Assembly: GCA_949825045.1 (NCBI GenBank)
Contig: OX463815.1
Coordinates: 18,035,231-18,099,230 of the forward strand
From: Argyresthia goedartella
Taxonomy: Eukaryota; Arthropoda; Insecta; Lepidoptera; Argyresthiidae
Reading direction: 5' to 3'
Length of the DNA: 64,000 nucleotides
Positions 11,262-21,679 of this stretch are shown one piece after another; the stretch's first letter is position 1, and each line of letters starts with the position of its first letter. Under the pieces are notes generated by a model. The model was given only the letters and a program-made list of their open reading frames with translations, searched no databases and was not told the origin of the DNA. Both the position numbers and the translations under genes were made by a program.

Positions 11262-11510
11262 TGTATGGGCCGTCAGGTCTTGTTGCCGCAGCCCGTTGCT
11301 TCGTTCGTTAGGGGTGGATAGTTGTAGTTAAATCCAGCTAGTTTAATAACTGACGTTTATTATCGAGTAAGACAAAAGTAGAACGCTGATATGGTTCGGT
11401 TCTGTTCACTAGTAGTTGATGTAAGTAAGTGGCAGTTAGGTATAAGAGATTGCTAAATTTATACAATAATAATTGCTAAGTAAGTATTGTGCAAGGCGTT
11501 GGCCTGTACA
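11262..11510 (-). repeat. 5' LTR of the BEL/Pao element
   Basis: 249 bp, about 99% identical to the left LTR. It should carry the element's promoter for minus-strand transcription, but no clear TATA/initiator pair was recognised in it. Confidence 0.92.
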
Positions 11511-11515
11511 ATTAA
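11511..11515. repeat. Target-site duplication, right copy
   Basis: ATTAA directly follows the right LTR and matches 1961-1965. It is 5 bp long, as expected for BEL/Pao integrase. Confidence 0.85.
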
Positions 11516-12744
11516 CCGTATATTTTTAATTATAAAATGTTTTGAATGTTCGATGTACCGCCTTGAATGTAGTTATAGTACATTACTGCAGACGCCGGGA
11601 AAGAAGGGCTTGCCGGCTGAGTAGGTATAGATGGATAGTGATATGAAGCCGGAAAGCCTTTTCACGGGCAGAGGCATGTATAGCGCTTTTCTCAAACATA
11701 TGCAATGAATTATAAAATACACCACTCAAATAACAAAAAGTTTAAAAATACTACTTACTAATCGTAAGTTTCGTGCGCCCGTTGATGGCTTTTGATTTGA
11801 GCATAAAATTTAAAAAAAAATACTTCCCGGCCTAGCTGCAACTTTGTATGAAATTCCTTTACAGTTCTCTCGATTCGGCCCGAAACGTGATACTTCCAGC
11901 CTGTTATAACGCACGTAATGACGATATTTCATTGCATGTTTGAGGAAAAAGAGTTTTGTGTATATAGTATGTAAGTATTGATCTATGTACTCAGGTCAAC
12001 GAAACTATTTGCCCATTGAAACCGGAAGTGGATAGACATTGAGTAACTTATTTACAGAAATAAAATAAATTATGATAGAAAACTTAATTTTATCTATTAT
12101 AATTCTAATGAGCAATTATTAATCGAATAATGACAAATAACTAAGCACAATACTCAATACCTGCAATTAAATATATTTTCTGATAAGATCGGGAGAGTCT
12201 ATTTAAGTTTTCCGATAGACAAATATAACAAAATGGCTAAGAAAATGTACACATACAATTTACAAATAATTTCTGGTATGGGTACTACTTTTAATTCTTA
12301 AAAACCCAAATGTTTCATTATTTTGTTGTTATAGCGGCAATAGAAATACCCCCTCTGTGTAAATTAGCTCTCTACCTACTTCGGCTGATCCGGTAGATCC
12401 CGGTGACAGATGGACAGATGGACGGACTGACAGCGGAGGCTTAGTAATAGGATACCGTTTGGTACTCTTCGGGTACGGAATCCTAAAAATGAGGGCTCCA
12501 CTATCTTTCACATGGCAACATTCAGTAGCCTTTCATGTAATTCTGATATCTAGAAATTTAAATCGCTTTGGAAACTTTAATAATCAGAAAATCGCATAAA
12601 AAGCAAAGCCGCAATAAAAATTAGCTCGCGTGAAATGATTGTATTGTGATTGGTATCTTTTTCAAATGCAAGTGCAATTCCTTGAGGTCAGAATCACTCG
12701 ATAAGGATATAAGTCATACTTTGAATGATACTTAGTGTTTTAAG
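11516..12744. other. Unassigned AT-rich stretch
   Basis: No gene seen. At 12380-12490 there are words such as 'gacagatggacagatggacgg' and 'gggtacggaatcctaaaaat' that match, in reverse, pieces of the dispersed repeat found at 12745 and 31230, so part of this stretch is probably the same family. Confidence 0.4.
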
Positions 12745-12924
12745 GGTTCCGTACCACAGAAGTAAAAATAAACCCTTATGGGATCACTTCATTGTCTGAC
12801 TGTCCGATTATCTATCCGTCTGTCAAGACCCTTTTTCTAATGATATAATGTCTTTTGAAATTAAAAAAAAAAAAACTTATAGTTCAACACGATCAAACAA
12901 TACCGCCAAATATGTCACAATTTT
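12745..12924 (+). repeat. Dispersed lepidopteran repeat, left half
   Basis: It begins 'gggttccgtacc' and contains 'ctgtcaagaccctttttct' and 'aacacgatcaaacaatacc', in the same order as the copies at 17100-17290 and 31230-31450. It stops at the tail of the LINE at 12925 and appears to continue on the far side near 16988, so the LINE split it. Confidence 0.65.
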
Positions 12925-13292
12925 GAAAGAAAGAAAGAAAGAAGTTTATTTGTAACAGGAAACAAAAATAGGAGTCAATATTAAACAACTAGGTACATAA
13001 GAATATTTCCTGTCACAAGCCGGCCTCAACTCAGCATATGCTGAATGCGATCAATCAGCGCTGGTCTTCCGTTGTGACCGACGGGTGACAACACGCACAA
13101 CAATGTGCACTTTTGTGTAAACATTTATAAACACAGGCAGAAGGAAAAACATTTTAAAAGAGAAACATAGTTAGACATGAATATTCAGACTTTATAGTAG
13201 GTAACAGGTTAATTAAAGGTATAAAATAAATCTATATAAATATAAAACAGTATTAATATTAAAGGTCACAATTTCATATGATATATAGTCAG

Positions 13293-16139
13293 TTATATTG
13301 CGCTAGTGTCATTTCGTATAGACTCTTCGAATTGTTGATGCTCAAAAATGAATTTTCTCAACGTGCATTTAAATCCGTATAAACAACGCAGGTTCCTGAT
13401 TGGTGGAGGGATATTATTCCAACACTTGGTCGCAGCATAGCGCAAGCTCCCTCTAAAGGCAGCAGAGCTGTGCCGCTCTGTAGCGAGCTGCGTTGAGCAT
13501 TGGCGGGACACATGGTGCCTCGACTTAAATGAAAGTTTCTCAAAAAGATAACTTGGCTCCTTATATTTCATCACCCCGAACAAAAGACACGCTAAGTGAA
13601 GGTTTCGACGATGATGCAATCTTAAAATTGTATGTTTATTTAGGTATGGGGTCACGTGATACCTTAACGGAATATCAAAATTGAATCGCGCGCAAGCATT
13701 CTGTACGCGTTGCACTAACTTTTTGGTTTTTGCCAAAAGTCGCGGACCAATAACCGTATCCATGTAATTCAGTTTAGACAGAACCAGTGACTCAGTCAAT
13801 TGTATTCGCAACGTTAACCCCAAATACGGCCTCATCTTGTACAGAATCTTCAACCTATAAAAACAGTCTCGCACACAATGGCTCACATGCGTTTCAAAAC
13901 GTAAGCCACTGTCCATGATAAGTCCTAGGTTTCTGGCTTCGTACACTCTTTCGATAGGCTCTCCCATGAGCTCAACACATGTCGTTGGGTTTATATTATC
14001 TACTTGGTACTTGCTACCGAAGATTAGGTACTTAGTTTTTATTGGGTTCAATCGAAGGCAAATACTAGAGGACCAATCAGATATTCTACCAAGATCTTCA
14101 TTAAGGTTGTATATTGCGTCATTAATATCATGTGGCTTGCTCGATATATATACTTGGATGTCATCCGCATATATGTGAAACTTACAGTGTCTGATATGCT
14201 TAGTAATATCCGCTGAGAATAAAATAAATAAAATTGGCCCCAGAATTGATCCTTGGGGGACACCCCTATTGACCTGACTTTTGTCAGACACCACTTGCGA
14301 ACCATCACTACGATGTATCTTAACACATTGGGAGCGATTTTTGAGGTAACTAGCAAACCAATTAATAGCGTCGTGATCAAACCCATAATAGCGTAGCTTT
14401 GACAAAAGAAGGTTTATATTTAAGCAATCGAAGGCCCTTGAAAAATCAAGCAACACCAAGAGCGTGCACATGCCTTTGTCCTGTGCGTTTAGTATATTAT
14501 CGGTAACGTCGAGCAATGCTGTCGTGGTGCTGCGCCCCTTTCTAAAGCCTGATTGCACCACAGGCAACATATGGTTTCTTTCAAGAAAGTCGGTTAACTG
14601 TTCACAAACTACATTTTCTAAAATTTTAGACAGACATGGTAAAATGCTGATAGGCCTGAGATCCTTTAGTTCGGTAGGGCTATTATTCTTCGGGTGTGGT
14701 AGAACAATGGCATGCTTCCATACATCAGGAAACGTATTTGAGGAAATGGAGGTATTTATAATAGATTGAATTACGTCTATAGTGTGAGGAAGTGTCATTA
14801 CCAGCATATCTAGAGTAATAAAATCGCAACCCTCGGCGTTTGATTTCAACTCCTTTATAATTTTAATCAAGCGGTCTAAGCTGACTGGCTCTATTTGAAA
14901 CTTGGCCTCATTATGTCTATGATATTCAAAAAATGTCATGTGAGAAATAGAAGTTACTGCGGCACCTGGTAAACACAAAAAGTGGTTATTTATAACATTC
15001 GGGTCAATTAAAGAAGGACGGCAGTTCAGTGTCTTTTTAGGTAATAATGTGCCCTTAAGGTTCTTCCAAAGTCTTTTTGGGTTCCGAATATTATTGTTAA
15101 TGTTGTGTCTAAAGAATGCAAATTTTTCTTGAGTTATAGCCTTATTTACTATACTTTTCAAGTCTTGAAAATATTTTTTCTTGCCCACCGTTTTACTTTT
15201 ATGATAGTCTATGGCGGCTCGATCACGGAGTCTCATCATGACTTTAATAGTGTCCGTAATCCAAGGGTAGGAGCGGTCTTTTATAACCACCGACCTAACA
15301 GGCGCATGGAAATCAAATATTTGTACAACACATTGGTTAAATATCACAAGCATCTCGTTAACGTCTGAGTGTTGAGCTATCAGATCCCATCGTATAGCTT
15401 GTAAGTTACTGTTGAAACTATCCACAGCTATATTTTTTATGGACCTATACGTGACAGTACGTGGGGCGATTTTGGCTCGCTTTATGTTGAACTCACACAC
15501 CACAAGCCGATGCCCGTTGAGCCTTCCGACCGGGTCCAGAGTTATGCTTTTTGCAAGCAAATCAGAGCACACCACATCAATTAGCGAGGTACAAGTATCC
15601 GTAAAATGAGTAGGTTCTGTAATAAGCTGCTCTAACTGGAAACAAGATAGGAAAGATTTAAACTTGACTGTTTTATTGTCATCTAAGTAGTTCGTATTAA
15701 AATCACCTATTATATTATCGCATGCCGGAATTGAGCTCACTGAATCTGTAATTGCGTCGAAAAATAAGGTCATATTGATCCAATCCGGCCTATATGCCGT
15801 GCCAATCATTATTTTATTTCCGTTAAGGTTCACAGTGAGCCACATTTGCTCAACCACAGCGTGCAGCGGGTCGACCGGGTGGCGCCACGCCCGAACAGTG
15901 ATCCCCCGTACCAACCCCGCCACCTCGCGTGCGGTGCGATGCTCGCGCGGTCGCGGAGTGTGCCGGAACAGGTAGCCGGGGATGGCAGGCGCTCGACCTT
16001 CCTGACCCTCGTGCACCCACGTCTCGTTCACGGCCAAAATATCAATGCCTCTCTGAGTAACTGCCGCTATCGTGTTGTCGTGGTTAGTGCCGAGGGAACC
16101 TGCATTGTATAACCCAACTTTAAAATTTTTGGAAGCCAT
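13293..16139 (-). CDS. LINE ORF2: endonuclease and reverse transcriptase
   Basis: 948 codons, start ATG at 16139. Residues ~1-225 form an AP-type endonuclease: 'VGLYNAGSLG', 'AVNETW', 'GTAYRPDW', 'IGDFNTNY', 'LIDVVCSD'. Two departures are visible: the usual SDH near the end of the domain reads NGH ('RLNGHRLVV'), and around residues 70-85 a short block looks shifted in frame and back. Residues ~440-740 form the reverse transcriptase, with 'LLDFSRAFD' (motif A), 'GVPQGSILGP' (B) and 'YADD' (C), all intact. The C-terminal ~200 residues are the usual thumb and tail. The protein would nick target DNA and reverse-transcribe LINE RNA in the nucleus. RT looks sound; the endonuclease may not be. Confidence 0.88.
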   Translation of the reverse strand: MASKNFKVGLYNAGSLGTNHDNTIAAVTQRGIDILAVNETWVHEGQEGRAPAIPGYLFRHTPRPREHRTAREVAGLVRGITVRAWRHPVDPLHAVVEQMWLTVNLNGNKIMIGTAYRPDWINMTLFFDAITDSVSSIPACDNIIGDFNTNYLDDNKTVKFKSFLSCFQLEQLITEPTHFTDTCTSLIDVVCSDLLAKSITLDPVGRLNGHRLVVCEFNIKRAKIAPRTVTYRSIKNIAVDSFNSNLQAIRWDLIAQHSDVNEMLVIFNQCVVQIFDFHAPVRSVVIKDRSYPWITDTIKVMMRLRDRAAIDYHKSKTVGKKKYFQDLKSIVNKAITQEKFAFFRHNINNNIRNPKRLWKNLKGTLLPKKTLNCRPSLIDPNVINNHFLCLPGAAVTSISHMTFFEYHRHNEAKFQIEPVSLDRLIKIIKELKSNAEGCDFITLDMLVMTLPHTIDVIQSIINTSISSNTFPDVWKHAIVLPHPKNNSPTELKDLRPISILPCLSKILENVVCEQLTDFLERNHMLPVVQSGFRKGRSTTTALLDVTDNILNAQDKGMCTLLVLLDFSRAFDCLNINLLLSKLRYYGFDHDAINWFASYLKNRSQCVKIHRSDGSQVVSDKSQVNRGVPQGSILGPILFILFSADITKHIRHCKFHIYADDIQVYISSKPHDINDAIYNLNEDLGRISDWSSSICLRLNPIKTKYLIFGSKYQVDNINPTTCVELMGEPIERVYEARNLGLIMDSGLRFETHVSHCVRDCFYRLKILYKMRPYLGLTLRIQLTESLVLSKLNYMDTVIGPRLLAKTKKLVQRVQNACARFNFDIPLRYHVTPYLNKHTILRLHHRRNLHLACLLFGVMKYKEPSYLFEKLSFKSRHHVSRQCSTQLATERHSSAAFRGSLRYAATKCWNNIPPPIRNLRCLYGFKCTLRKFIFEHQQFEESIRNDTSAI

Positions 16140-16228
16140 TACATAAATTGCGATACTACATTTTCAAAACAAATGATTGACACCGAGCGCAATACAGTGA
16201 AAGCATTTTTGTTTAAATAAATAACGAT

Positions 16229-16434
16229 AGTAACAATATTACTTTTTGGGAAACAACACATTCTGTGATGGAACGAATTTATCTCTAGTACATATTTTAA
16301 TAGTGATAGAATTACACAATTCGCAACCAAAAGTAACAATATTACTTTTTGGGAAACAACACATTCTGTGATGGAACGAATTTATCTCTAGTACATATTT
16401 TAATAGTGATAGAATTACACAATTCGCAACCAAA
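16229..16434. repeat. 103 bp tandem duplication in the LINE spacer
   Basis: Positions 16229-16331 and 16332-16434 read the same, from 'agtaacaatattactttt' to 'acacaattcgcaaccaaa'. The repeat lies between ORF1 and ORF2, immediately upstream of the ORF2 start. Confidence 0.9.
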
Positions 16435-16597
16435 ATTTCACGCTTAACGTAACCTAAAATGTTGGTTTGCATTATGGAAAATAAAAAACAATAATTTAAA
16501 AATAGATCCTTCGTACTAACGAGAAACATGAACTCCTCGAGGACTGCCGACTCTGATGACAATAAAAATATATTTAATACATAAAAAAACATGGCTA

Positions 16598-16948
16598 CTA
16601 ATTTCCTTCCCCACCAAACATCTTCTCGAGGTCCTGTTCTGACCGTACCCGGAAAGGCGCTCTCCCGGTCTCGCGGCGTACTGAAATTCGTCCGCCTCTG
16701 GTCCATACGTATTTCCACCCGCGAGAGCGAGCCAACTCGCGCGCCTTGAAAAACAGCATTTTGTTGAATCTCGAAAGGCGCTCGTTTATGTATACTCTAG
16801 TAGGAGCGGCAGCGAGCCCCATGCCATCTGTCGTGAGGCCGCGACGAACACGAGCAGCTTGTAGCAGCGAGTCTCGTAGCTGCCTGCGTGCCACTCTTAG
16901 CACCAGCGGCCGTGGGCGCACCGCCGCGGGCGCACTCTGTATGTCCAT
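16598..16948 (-). pseudogene. LINE ORF1, C-terminal fragment
   Basis: 116 codons ending at 16598. The segment 'PTRVYINERLSRFNKMLFF' followed by 'ARSRGWKYVWTRGGRI.VRR' and an acidic tail with 'DLEKMF' matches the conserved C-terminal domain of ORF1 RNA-binding proteins in insect CR1/Jockey LINEs. A related, more diverged copy occurs on the + strand at 25977-26560. The N-terminal part (coiled coil and any zinc fingers) is missing because the element ends near 16985, so the ATG at 16948 is likely internal. Confidence 0.7.
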
Positions 16949-16985
16949 GCCGTTACCGCTAGATGGCGTGCGTGGTTTTTTTTTT

Positions 16986-17490
16986 GCTGGAATTGCTTGA
17001 TATTCGCAGGGAAATCAAAACCTATAGGGCATTTACCGTTGACCTAGAATCTCGAAATTTGGTACGAAGAAAGGTCTCGTAGCACGAATAAAGGGAAATT
17101 GTAAATTGCCTGCCTGCCTGTCTGTCCCTCTGTCAAGACCCTTTTTTCTCTGAAACGCGTGAAGGTTGAAATTAATATCGATTTGTCGAGCCACAGACTT
17201 GAGTAATCGACTTCTGTTTCTCGAAGTTGTAAAAAAATCAAACTGATTGGTCAACGCAATCAAAACATACCATCTTTATGTTCCAATTTTGTTGAATTTG
17301 CTTAATAATGGAATAAAAACCTATAGCATACTTACCGTTGACCTAGGATCATGTGGCACAAAGCTAGGTCTTATAGCACATGTAAAGGAAAAAACCTGAA
17401 AACAGTAAATTTGTTGTTCGTTCACAAAAAATAAAGTGATTTGTGCGGAACCCTCGGTGCGCTAGTCCAACTCGCACTTGAACTGTGTTT
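16986..17490. repeat. Dispersed lepidopteran repeat, right half plus second copy
   Basis: From 16988 the text 'gaattgcttgatattcgcag' and 'aacctatagggcatttaccg' continues the repeat interrupted at 12924. Blocks 'gttgacctag' and 'cctatag' recur about 300 bp on (near 17320-17345), so two units lie in tandem. The end 'gtccaactcgcacttgaac' at about 17462-17482 is the reverse complement of the core seen at 1855. Confidence 0.6.
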
Positions 17491-17730
17491 TTTAACTATG
17501 TTGGTCTGAAATAGCATGATTTATTTTACGCGGTTTAGAATTGTGGCTCATCCTGATATTTCTGTTTTAAATGACAATTATCGTTTAAAATAATTTGAAG
17601 AATCAAAATTACACAGTTTTAAGAAAAACTTTATTCATAATTTTAATAGATTCAACCACCAGGAAAAAACAAGCTATTGATTGCTGTACAAGCTTTCAGA
17701 GGACGTCACGTCGGTATGTTGCAAACAAAT

Positions 17731-19300
17731 GAACCCACTCGAATATAATACAGCGAAACCAAAACACCATCGATACAAATGAAACCACTCGAATATAATA
17801 CAGCGAAACCAAAACACCATCGAAACAAATGAAACCACTCGAATATAATACAGCGAAACCAAAACACCATCGACACAAATGAAACCACTCGAATATAATA
17901 CAGCGAAACCAAAACACCATCGACACAAATGAAACCACTCGAATATAATACAGCGAAACCAAAACTCCATCGACACAAATGAAACCACTCGAATATAATA
18001 CAGCGAAACCAAAACACCATCGACACAAATGAAACCACTCGGATTTAATACAGCGAAACCAAAACACCATCGAAACAAATGAAACCACTCAAATATAATA
18101 CAGCGAAACCAAAACACCATCGACACAACTGAAACCACTTGAATATAATACAGCGAAACCAAAACACCATCGACACAAATGAAACCCCTCGAATATAATA
18201 CAGTGAAACCAAAACACCATCGAAACAAATGAAACCACTCGAATATAATACAGCGAAACTAAAACACCATCGAAACAAATGAAACCTCTCGAATATAATA
18301 CAGCGAAACCAAAACACCATCGAAACAAATGAAAGCACTCGAATATAATACAGCGAAACCAAAACACCATCGAAACAAATGAAAACACTCGAATATAATA
18401 CAGCGAAACCAAAACACCATCGACACAAATGAAACCACTCGAATATAATACAGCGAAACCAAAACACCATCGACACAAATGAAACCACTCAAATATAATA
18501 CAGCGAAACCAAAACACCATCGACACAAATGAAACCACTCGAATATAATACAGCGAAACCAAAACACCATCGACACAAATGAAACCACTCGAATATAATA
18601 CAGCGAAACCAAAACACCATCGACACAAATGAAACGACTTGAATATAATACAGCGAAACTAAAACACCATCGACACAAATGAAACCACTCGAATATAATA
18701 CAGCGAAACCAAAACACCATCGACACAAATGAAACCACTCGAATATAATACAGCGAAACCAAAACACCATCGACACAAATGAAACCACTCGAATATAATA
18801 CAGCTAAACCACAACACCATCGACACAAATGAAACCATTCGAATATAATGCAGCGAAACCAAAACACCATCGACACAAATGAAACCACTCGAATATAATG
18901 CAGCGAAACCAAAACACCATCGAAACAAATGAAACCACTCGAATATCATACAGCGAAACCAAAACACCATCGACACAAATGAAACCACTCGAATATAATA
19001 AAGCGAAACCAAAACACCATCGACACAAATGAAACCACTCGAATATAGTACAGCAAAACCAAAACACCATCGATACAAATGAAACCACTCGAATATAATA
19101 CAGCGAAACCAAAACACCATCGACACAAATGAACCCACTCGAATATAATACAACGAAACCAAAACACCATCGACACAAATGAAACCACTCGAATATAATA
19201 CAGCGAAACCAAAACACCATCGACACAAATGAAACCACTCGAATATAATACAGCGAAACCAAAACACCATCGACACAAATGAACCCACTCGAATATAATA
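17731..19300. repeat. 50 bp minisatellite, 31 units
   Basis: The unit runs gaaaccactc-gaatataata-cagcgaaacc-aaaacaccat-cgacacaaat. It repeats every 50 bases from 17731, giving 31 full copies and a final 20 bases (19281-19300). I see no insertion or deletion anywhere; copies differ only by substitutions, most often at unit position 43 (C, A or T) and in the first ten bases. The variant 'gaacccactc' occurs in the first unit, at 19131 and at the last one. On the minus strand the unit has no stop in any frame, so long frames with a 50-residue period appear; I treat them as by-products, not genes. Confidence 0.97.
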
Positions 19301-20204
19301 CGGTCGGTGTGAGACCGGAAAAGGTAGAAAAGGCCACTCAAGGATAGAAAATGACAGTTCAAATTCCTCATACGCAGATGAATGATTAATTCCCGCATGG
19401 GAAAGGGCGTGTAGCTTTGTTATGTTATGTCTGTTGTATTTTTACCAAATCGCAAACCAAGCGCAACCGTGAAGGCGGCATTCGAGTCCGTGTCCGTACC
19501 GTAGCACCAAGTTGACACGGAATCGAAGCGCTGACGGAATGACTCGGATACTGGACGAACTCCTAAGTAGTGCCAAATCCGAGTCCGCTACAATTTTGAG
19601 TCCACTCGTCACATCGCTATTTTGAGATTTTACTACTCACGTATGGGAGGCGTCCGAAAAATACTATTCTCCGTATTCTTTTGTATTTTTATTTCCTGGG
19701 ACCTAATGAAATTCAATGCCTCGACGATGTCATGTATAAAAGATAAACACAGCATTTTTATTACATTCATAAAATGCCTCACATTCTGCTAGGTATCGTG
19801 TGTAATAATAATAATGTCGTCGGTGACCTCTCTCTAACATATTCGGATTACTTAAATATAATACGCGTCGGCATTCCCTCGAGAAGACTCAATCACGATG
19901 GAAGAACATTTTAAGAAAATAATATCTTCTCCCACTTACCTACACATGTATACATTTGTTACGTATGGGTAGATACCTAATGACATTTATATAATTATTA
20001 GCTACAAGTAGTTAGGTACATATACGTAATGGGGTTTGTAGTGCTAATGTTTAATGCTCTCACGAGTTTTCCCACAAGAGGGGTGTGCAGAGACTAAAGT
20101 AAGGACCTGTCGCATGTGGACGAGCTTTAGCTCATTTCTCTCGGTTTCTTAACCTTTTCACCGCCATACATCAGATACAAAATGTATCACTCACACGCCA
20201 AACA
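19301..20204. other. Unassigned stretch
   Basis: No gene or clear repeat. A small palindrome (cggtc...gaccgg) lies directly at the edge of the minisatellite. The sequence at 19440-19610 is GC-richer and repeats variants of 'gagtccg' and 'actcgga'; no frame follows it. Confidence 0.35.
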
Positions 20205-20294
20205 TGTTGGCTATGCTATGCAAAATACAAATTAATTCTTATGAGACTTATCTCAAGAGACCTTAGTCTCTTTTGATATAAAAAAAGTGTCGGC

Positions 20295-20330
20295 TATATA
20301 TAGCGGACGGGGTACGACTTTCAGTTGTCG
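20295..20330 (+). promoter_or_regulatory. Candidate TATA/initiator core promoter
   Basis: TATATATA at 20295-20302 is followed by TCAGT with its A at 20323, a spacing of about 28 bases, which is the arrangement of an arthropod RNA polymerase II core promoter. Downstream there is an ATTAAA at ~20458 and, after 'cagttca', the word TGGCGTCGGGC at 20480, which could be a tRNA primer-binding site. Together this may be the 5' LTR and leader of a lost retroelement. No coding sequence follows. Confidence 0.35.
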
Positions 20331-20917
20331 GCCAGTGCCGACTCGTCATAATATTATCTGCCTGATTATCACCAGTATTGATTTATTTCATTAGGAACGA
20401 TCCAGTTTGTTTGTTCAATCTAGTTCAATGTTTAAAGCCAGGGAGCATAACTCCCAAATTAAACAATCCCAGTTCAAAATGGCGTCGGGCACAGCGCAAA
20501 TCCTTTGATCTGACTCCGACGACGACGTGATGCCTGGAATAGGGACATTGATGCAGTAGGCATACCTCTAACTTCTGTCTGTACATGAGACAAGTACGCT
20601 GCTGGCATAGAAACAATGCACACTTCTCCATGCAAAACTCATAATGCGATTTACCCCGGCTCACTAATCTGACGCGGAAATAGACTCGCCGGGATACTAG
20701 TCAGATGATATTCATAGCAAGCCTCACACTGCAAGAGCCGCGAGCCTATGTTCAAACAAGCTGGCTAGTGAATTCATTGTACTTAATTTGCGATCGTGAG
20801 TTTGAACTTACTAGGTTAAAATCGAAATTAGAAATGATTCACGGGTTATTCGTGGATGGGATAGTTTATCTTGGGCAATGAAGCGTTTTGCTCTTTTGCG
20901 TTTATTAAAAAAAAAAA

Positions 20918-20985
20918 CAGCCAAGTGCAAGTCAGAGTCGCGCACGAAGGGTTCCGTATCGCCGCACAAAAAAGCTGTGTTTTCT
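20918..20985 (+). repeat. Dispersed lepidopteran repeat, fragment
   Basis: 'cagccaagtgcaagtcagag' and 'cgcgcacgaagggttccgta' give the conserved start of the repeat family. It is followed by unrelated AT-rich sequence. Confidence 0.65.
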
Positions 20986-21154
20986 TCAATTATACCCCCC
21001 CTTCCCCATAAACTACATTTCTCATTTTTTCTGTAATAATGAAGTAAATACCAATATAAAGTTTTTTTTAGTAAGGTCTATTTTTGTCTTTTTTCTTAAA
21101 TGACTTTAAACTAAGTATTTTAAAAGTATGAAAGACATTTGTCTTTCATTTGAC

Positions 21155-21365
21155 GTCGACGCAGGAGATACCTGTTCTTATCCCATGCTGACCATATACC
21201 AATGAGATAATTAATTTATCTCAAGTACTCTACAGTGTTTCGGATGACACGCTAAGTTCTAAAACCCTTCCATCAACCCGTACTGAGCCAGCGTGATCGC
21301 GTATGGCTCAATCTTACTCGTATCAGGGTTAAGGCCTGTACCAGGTAGCTGGTGAAGGCTAAATT
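21155..21365 (+). mobile_element. tRNA-derived SINE, diverged copy
   Basis: The words 'accaatgagataatt' and, further on, 'ccatcaacccgtactgagcc', 'ctcaatcttactcgtatc' and 'aaggcctgtacc' match in reverse order and strand the SINE at 37585-37818. The tRNA-like head is badly eroded here. A piece of the same family's 3' part is at 24000-24095. Confidence 0.5.
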
Positions 21366-21679
21366 GTTTCTTACCTTCCAATTGGTCCCATTGACATTGG
21401 TCAAGGTCGGATGACGGGATCCTGAAGAAATCGGGGAAACTCTTCAAATACTTAAGGCAGATCTAAAGCGACTTTTGTATTTTTCCTAGTAACTCGTTTA
21501 AAACTCTTGGAAAGCTTCATTTTGTGATGTGATCCTGATTATGAAGACCACATGAGCAACCGCACAACGGTATTCAAGTTTCTTGCATGGGGATTAGGTA
21601 TCTTGAATTTTTCTGTTAGCAAAATGTTGTTTATAAAGTTATTGGTGCGCTACTACATGGTAGGTGAATTTGGTATTGA

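Larger units (their letters stand above)
1966..11510 (-). mobile_element. BEL/Pao LTR retrotransposon with env-like gene
   Basis: The two ends are a 249 bp direct repeat (1966-2214 and 11262-11510) starting TGTA and ending TACA. The 5 bp sequence ATTAA lies directly outside each end (1961-1965 and 11511-11515), which is a target-site duplication of the length usual for BEL/Pao. Transcription runs on the minus strand: leader, gag, protease, reverse transcriptase, RNase H, integrase and an envelope-like gene. The order and motifs fit env-bearing insect BEL/Pao elements of the roo type. LTRs differ at about two positions, so insertion looks recent, but the coding region carries about seven breaks. 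The leader (9673-11261) contains what look like nested insertions. Confidence 0.93.
12925..16985 (-). mobile_element. CR1/Jockey-like LINE, nearly full coding capacity
   Basis: The minus strand carries the end of an ORF1, a spacer, a 948-codon ORF2, about 350 bp of 3' untranslated sequence and a tail of (CTTT)n, read as gaaagaaagaaa at 12925-12943, just after AATAAA. The 5' end falls in a T-run at 16976-16985, so ORF1 is truncated. The flanks are the two halves of one dispersed repeat, which fixes the boundaries. The tetranucleotide tail and the endonuclease/RT layout fit the CR1/Jockey group. Confidence 0.85.

Noticed and set aside
17674..19398. Several 100-217 codon minus-strand frames with a 50-residue repeat
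   Set aside because: They arise because the 50 bp unit is stop-free in all three frames. The three frames are equally open, there is no start or codon signature, and the composition (Phe/Cys/Val-rich) fits no known protein.
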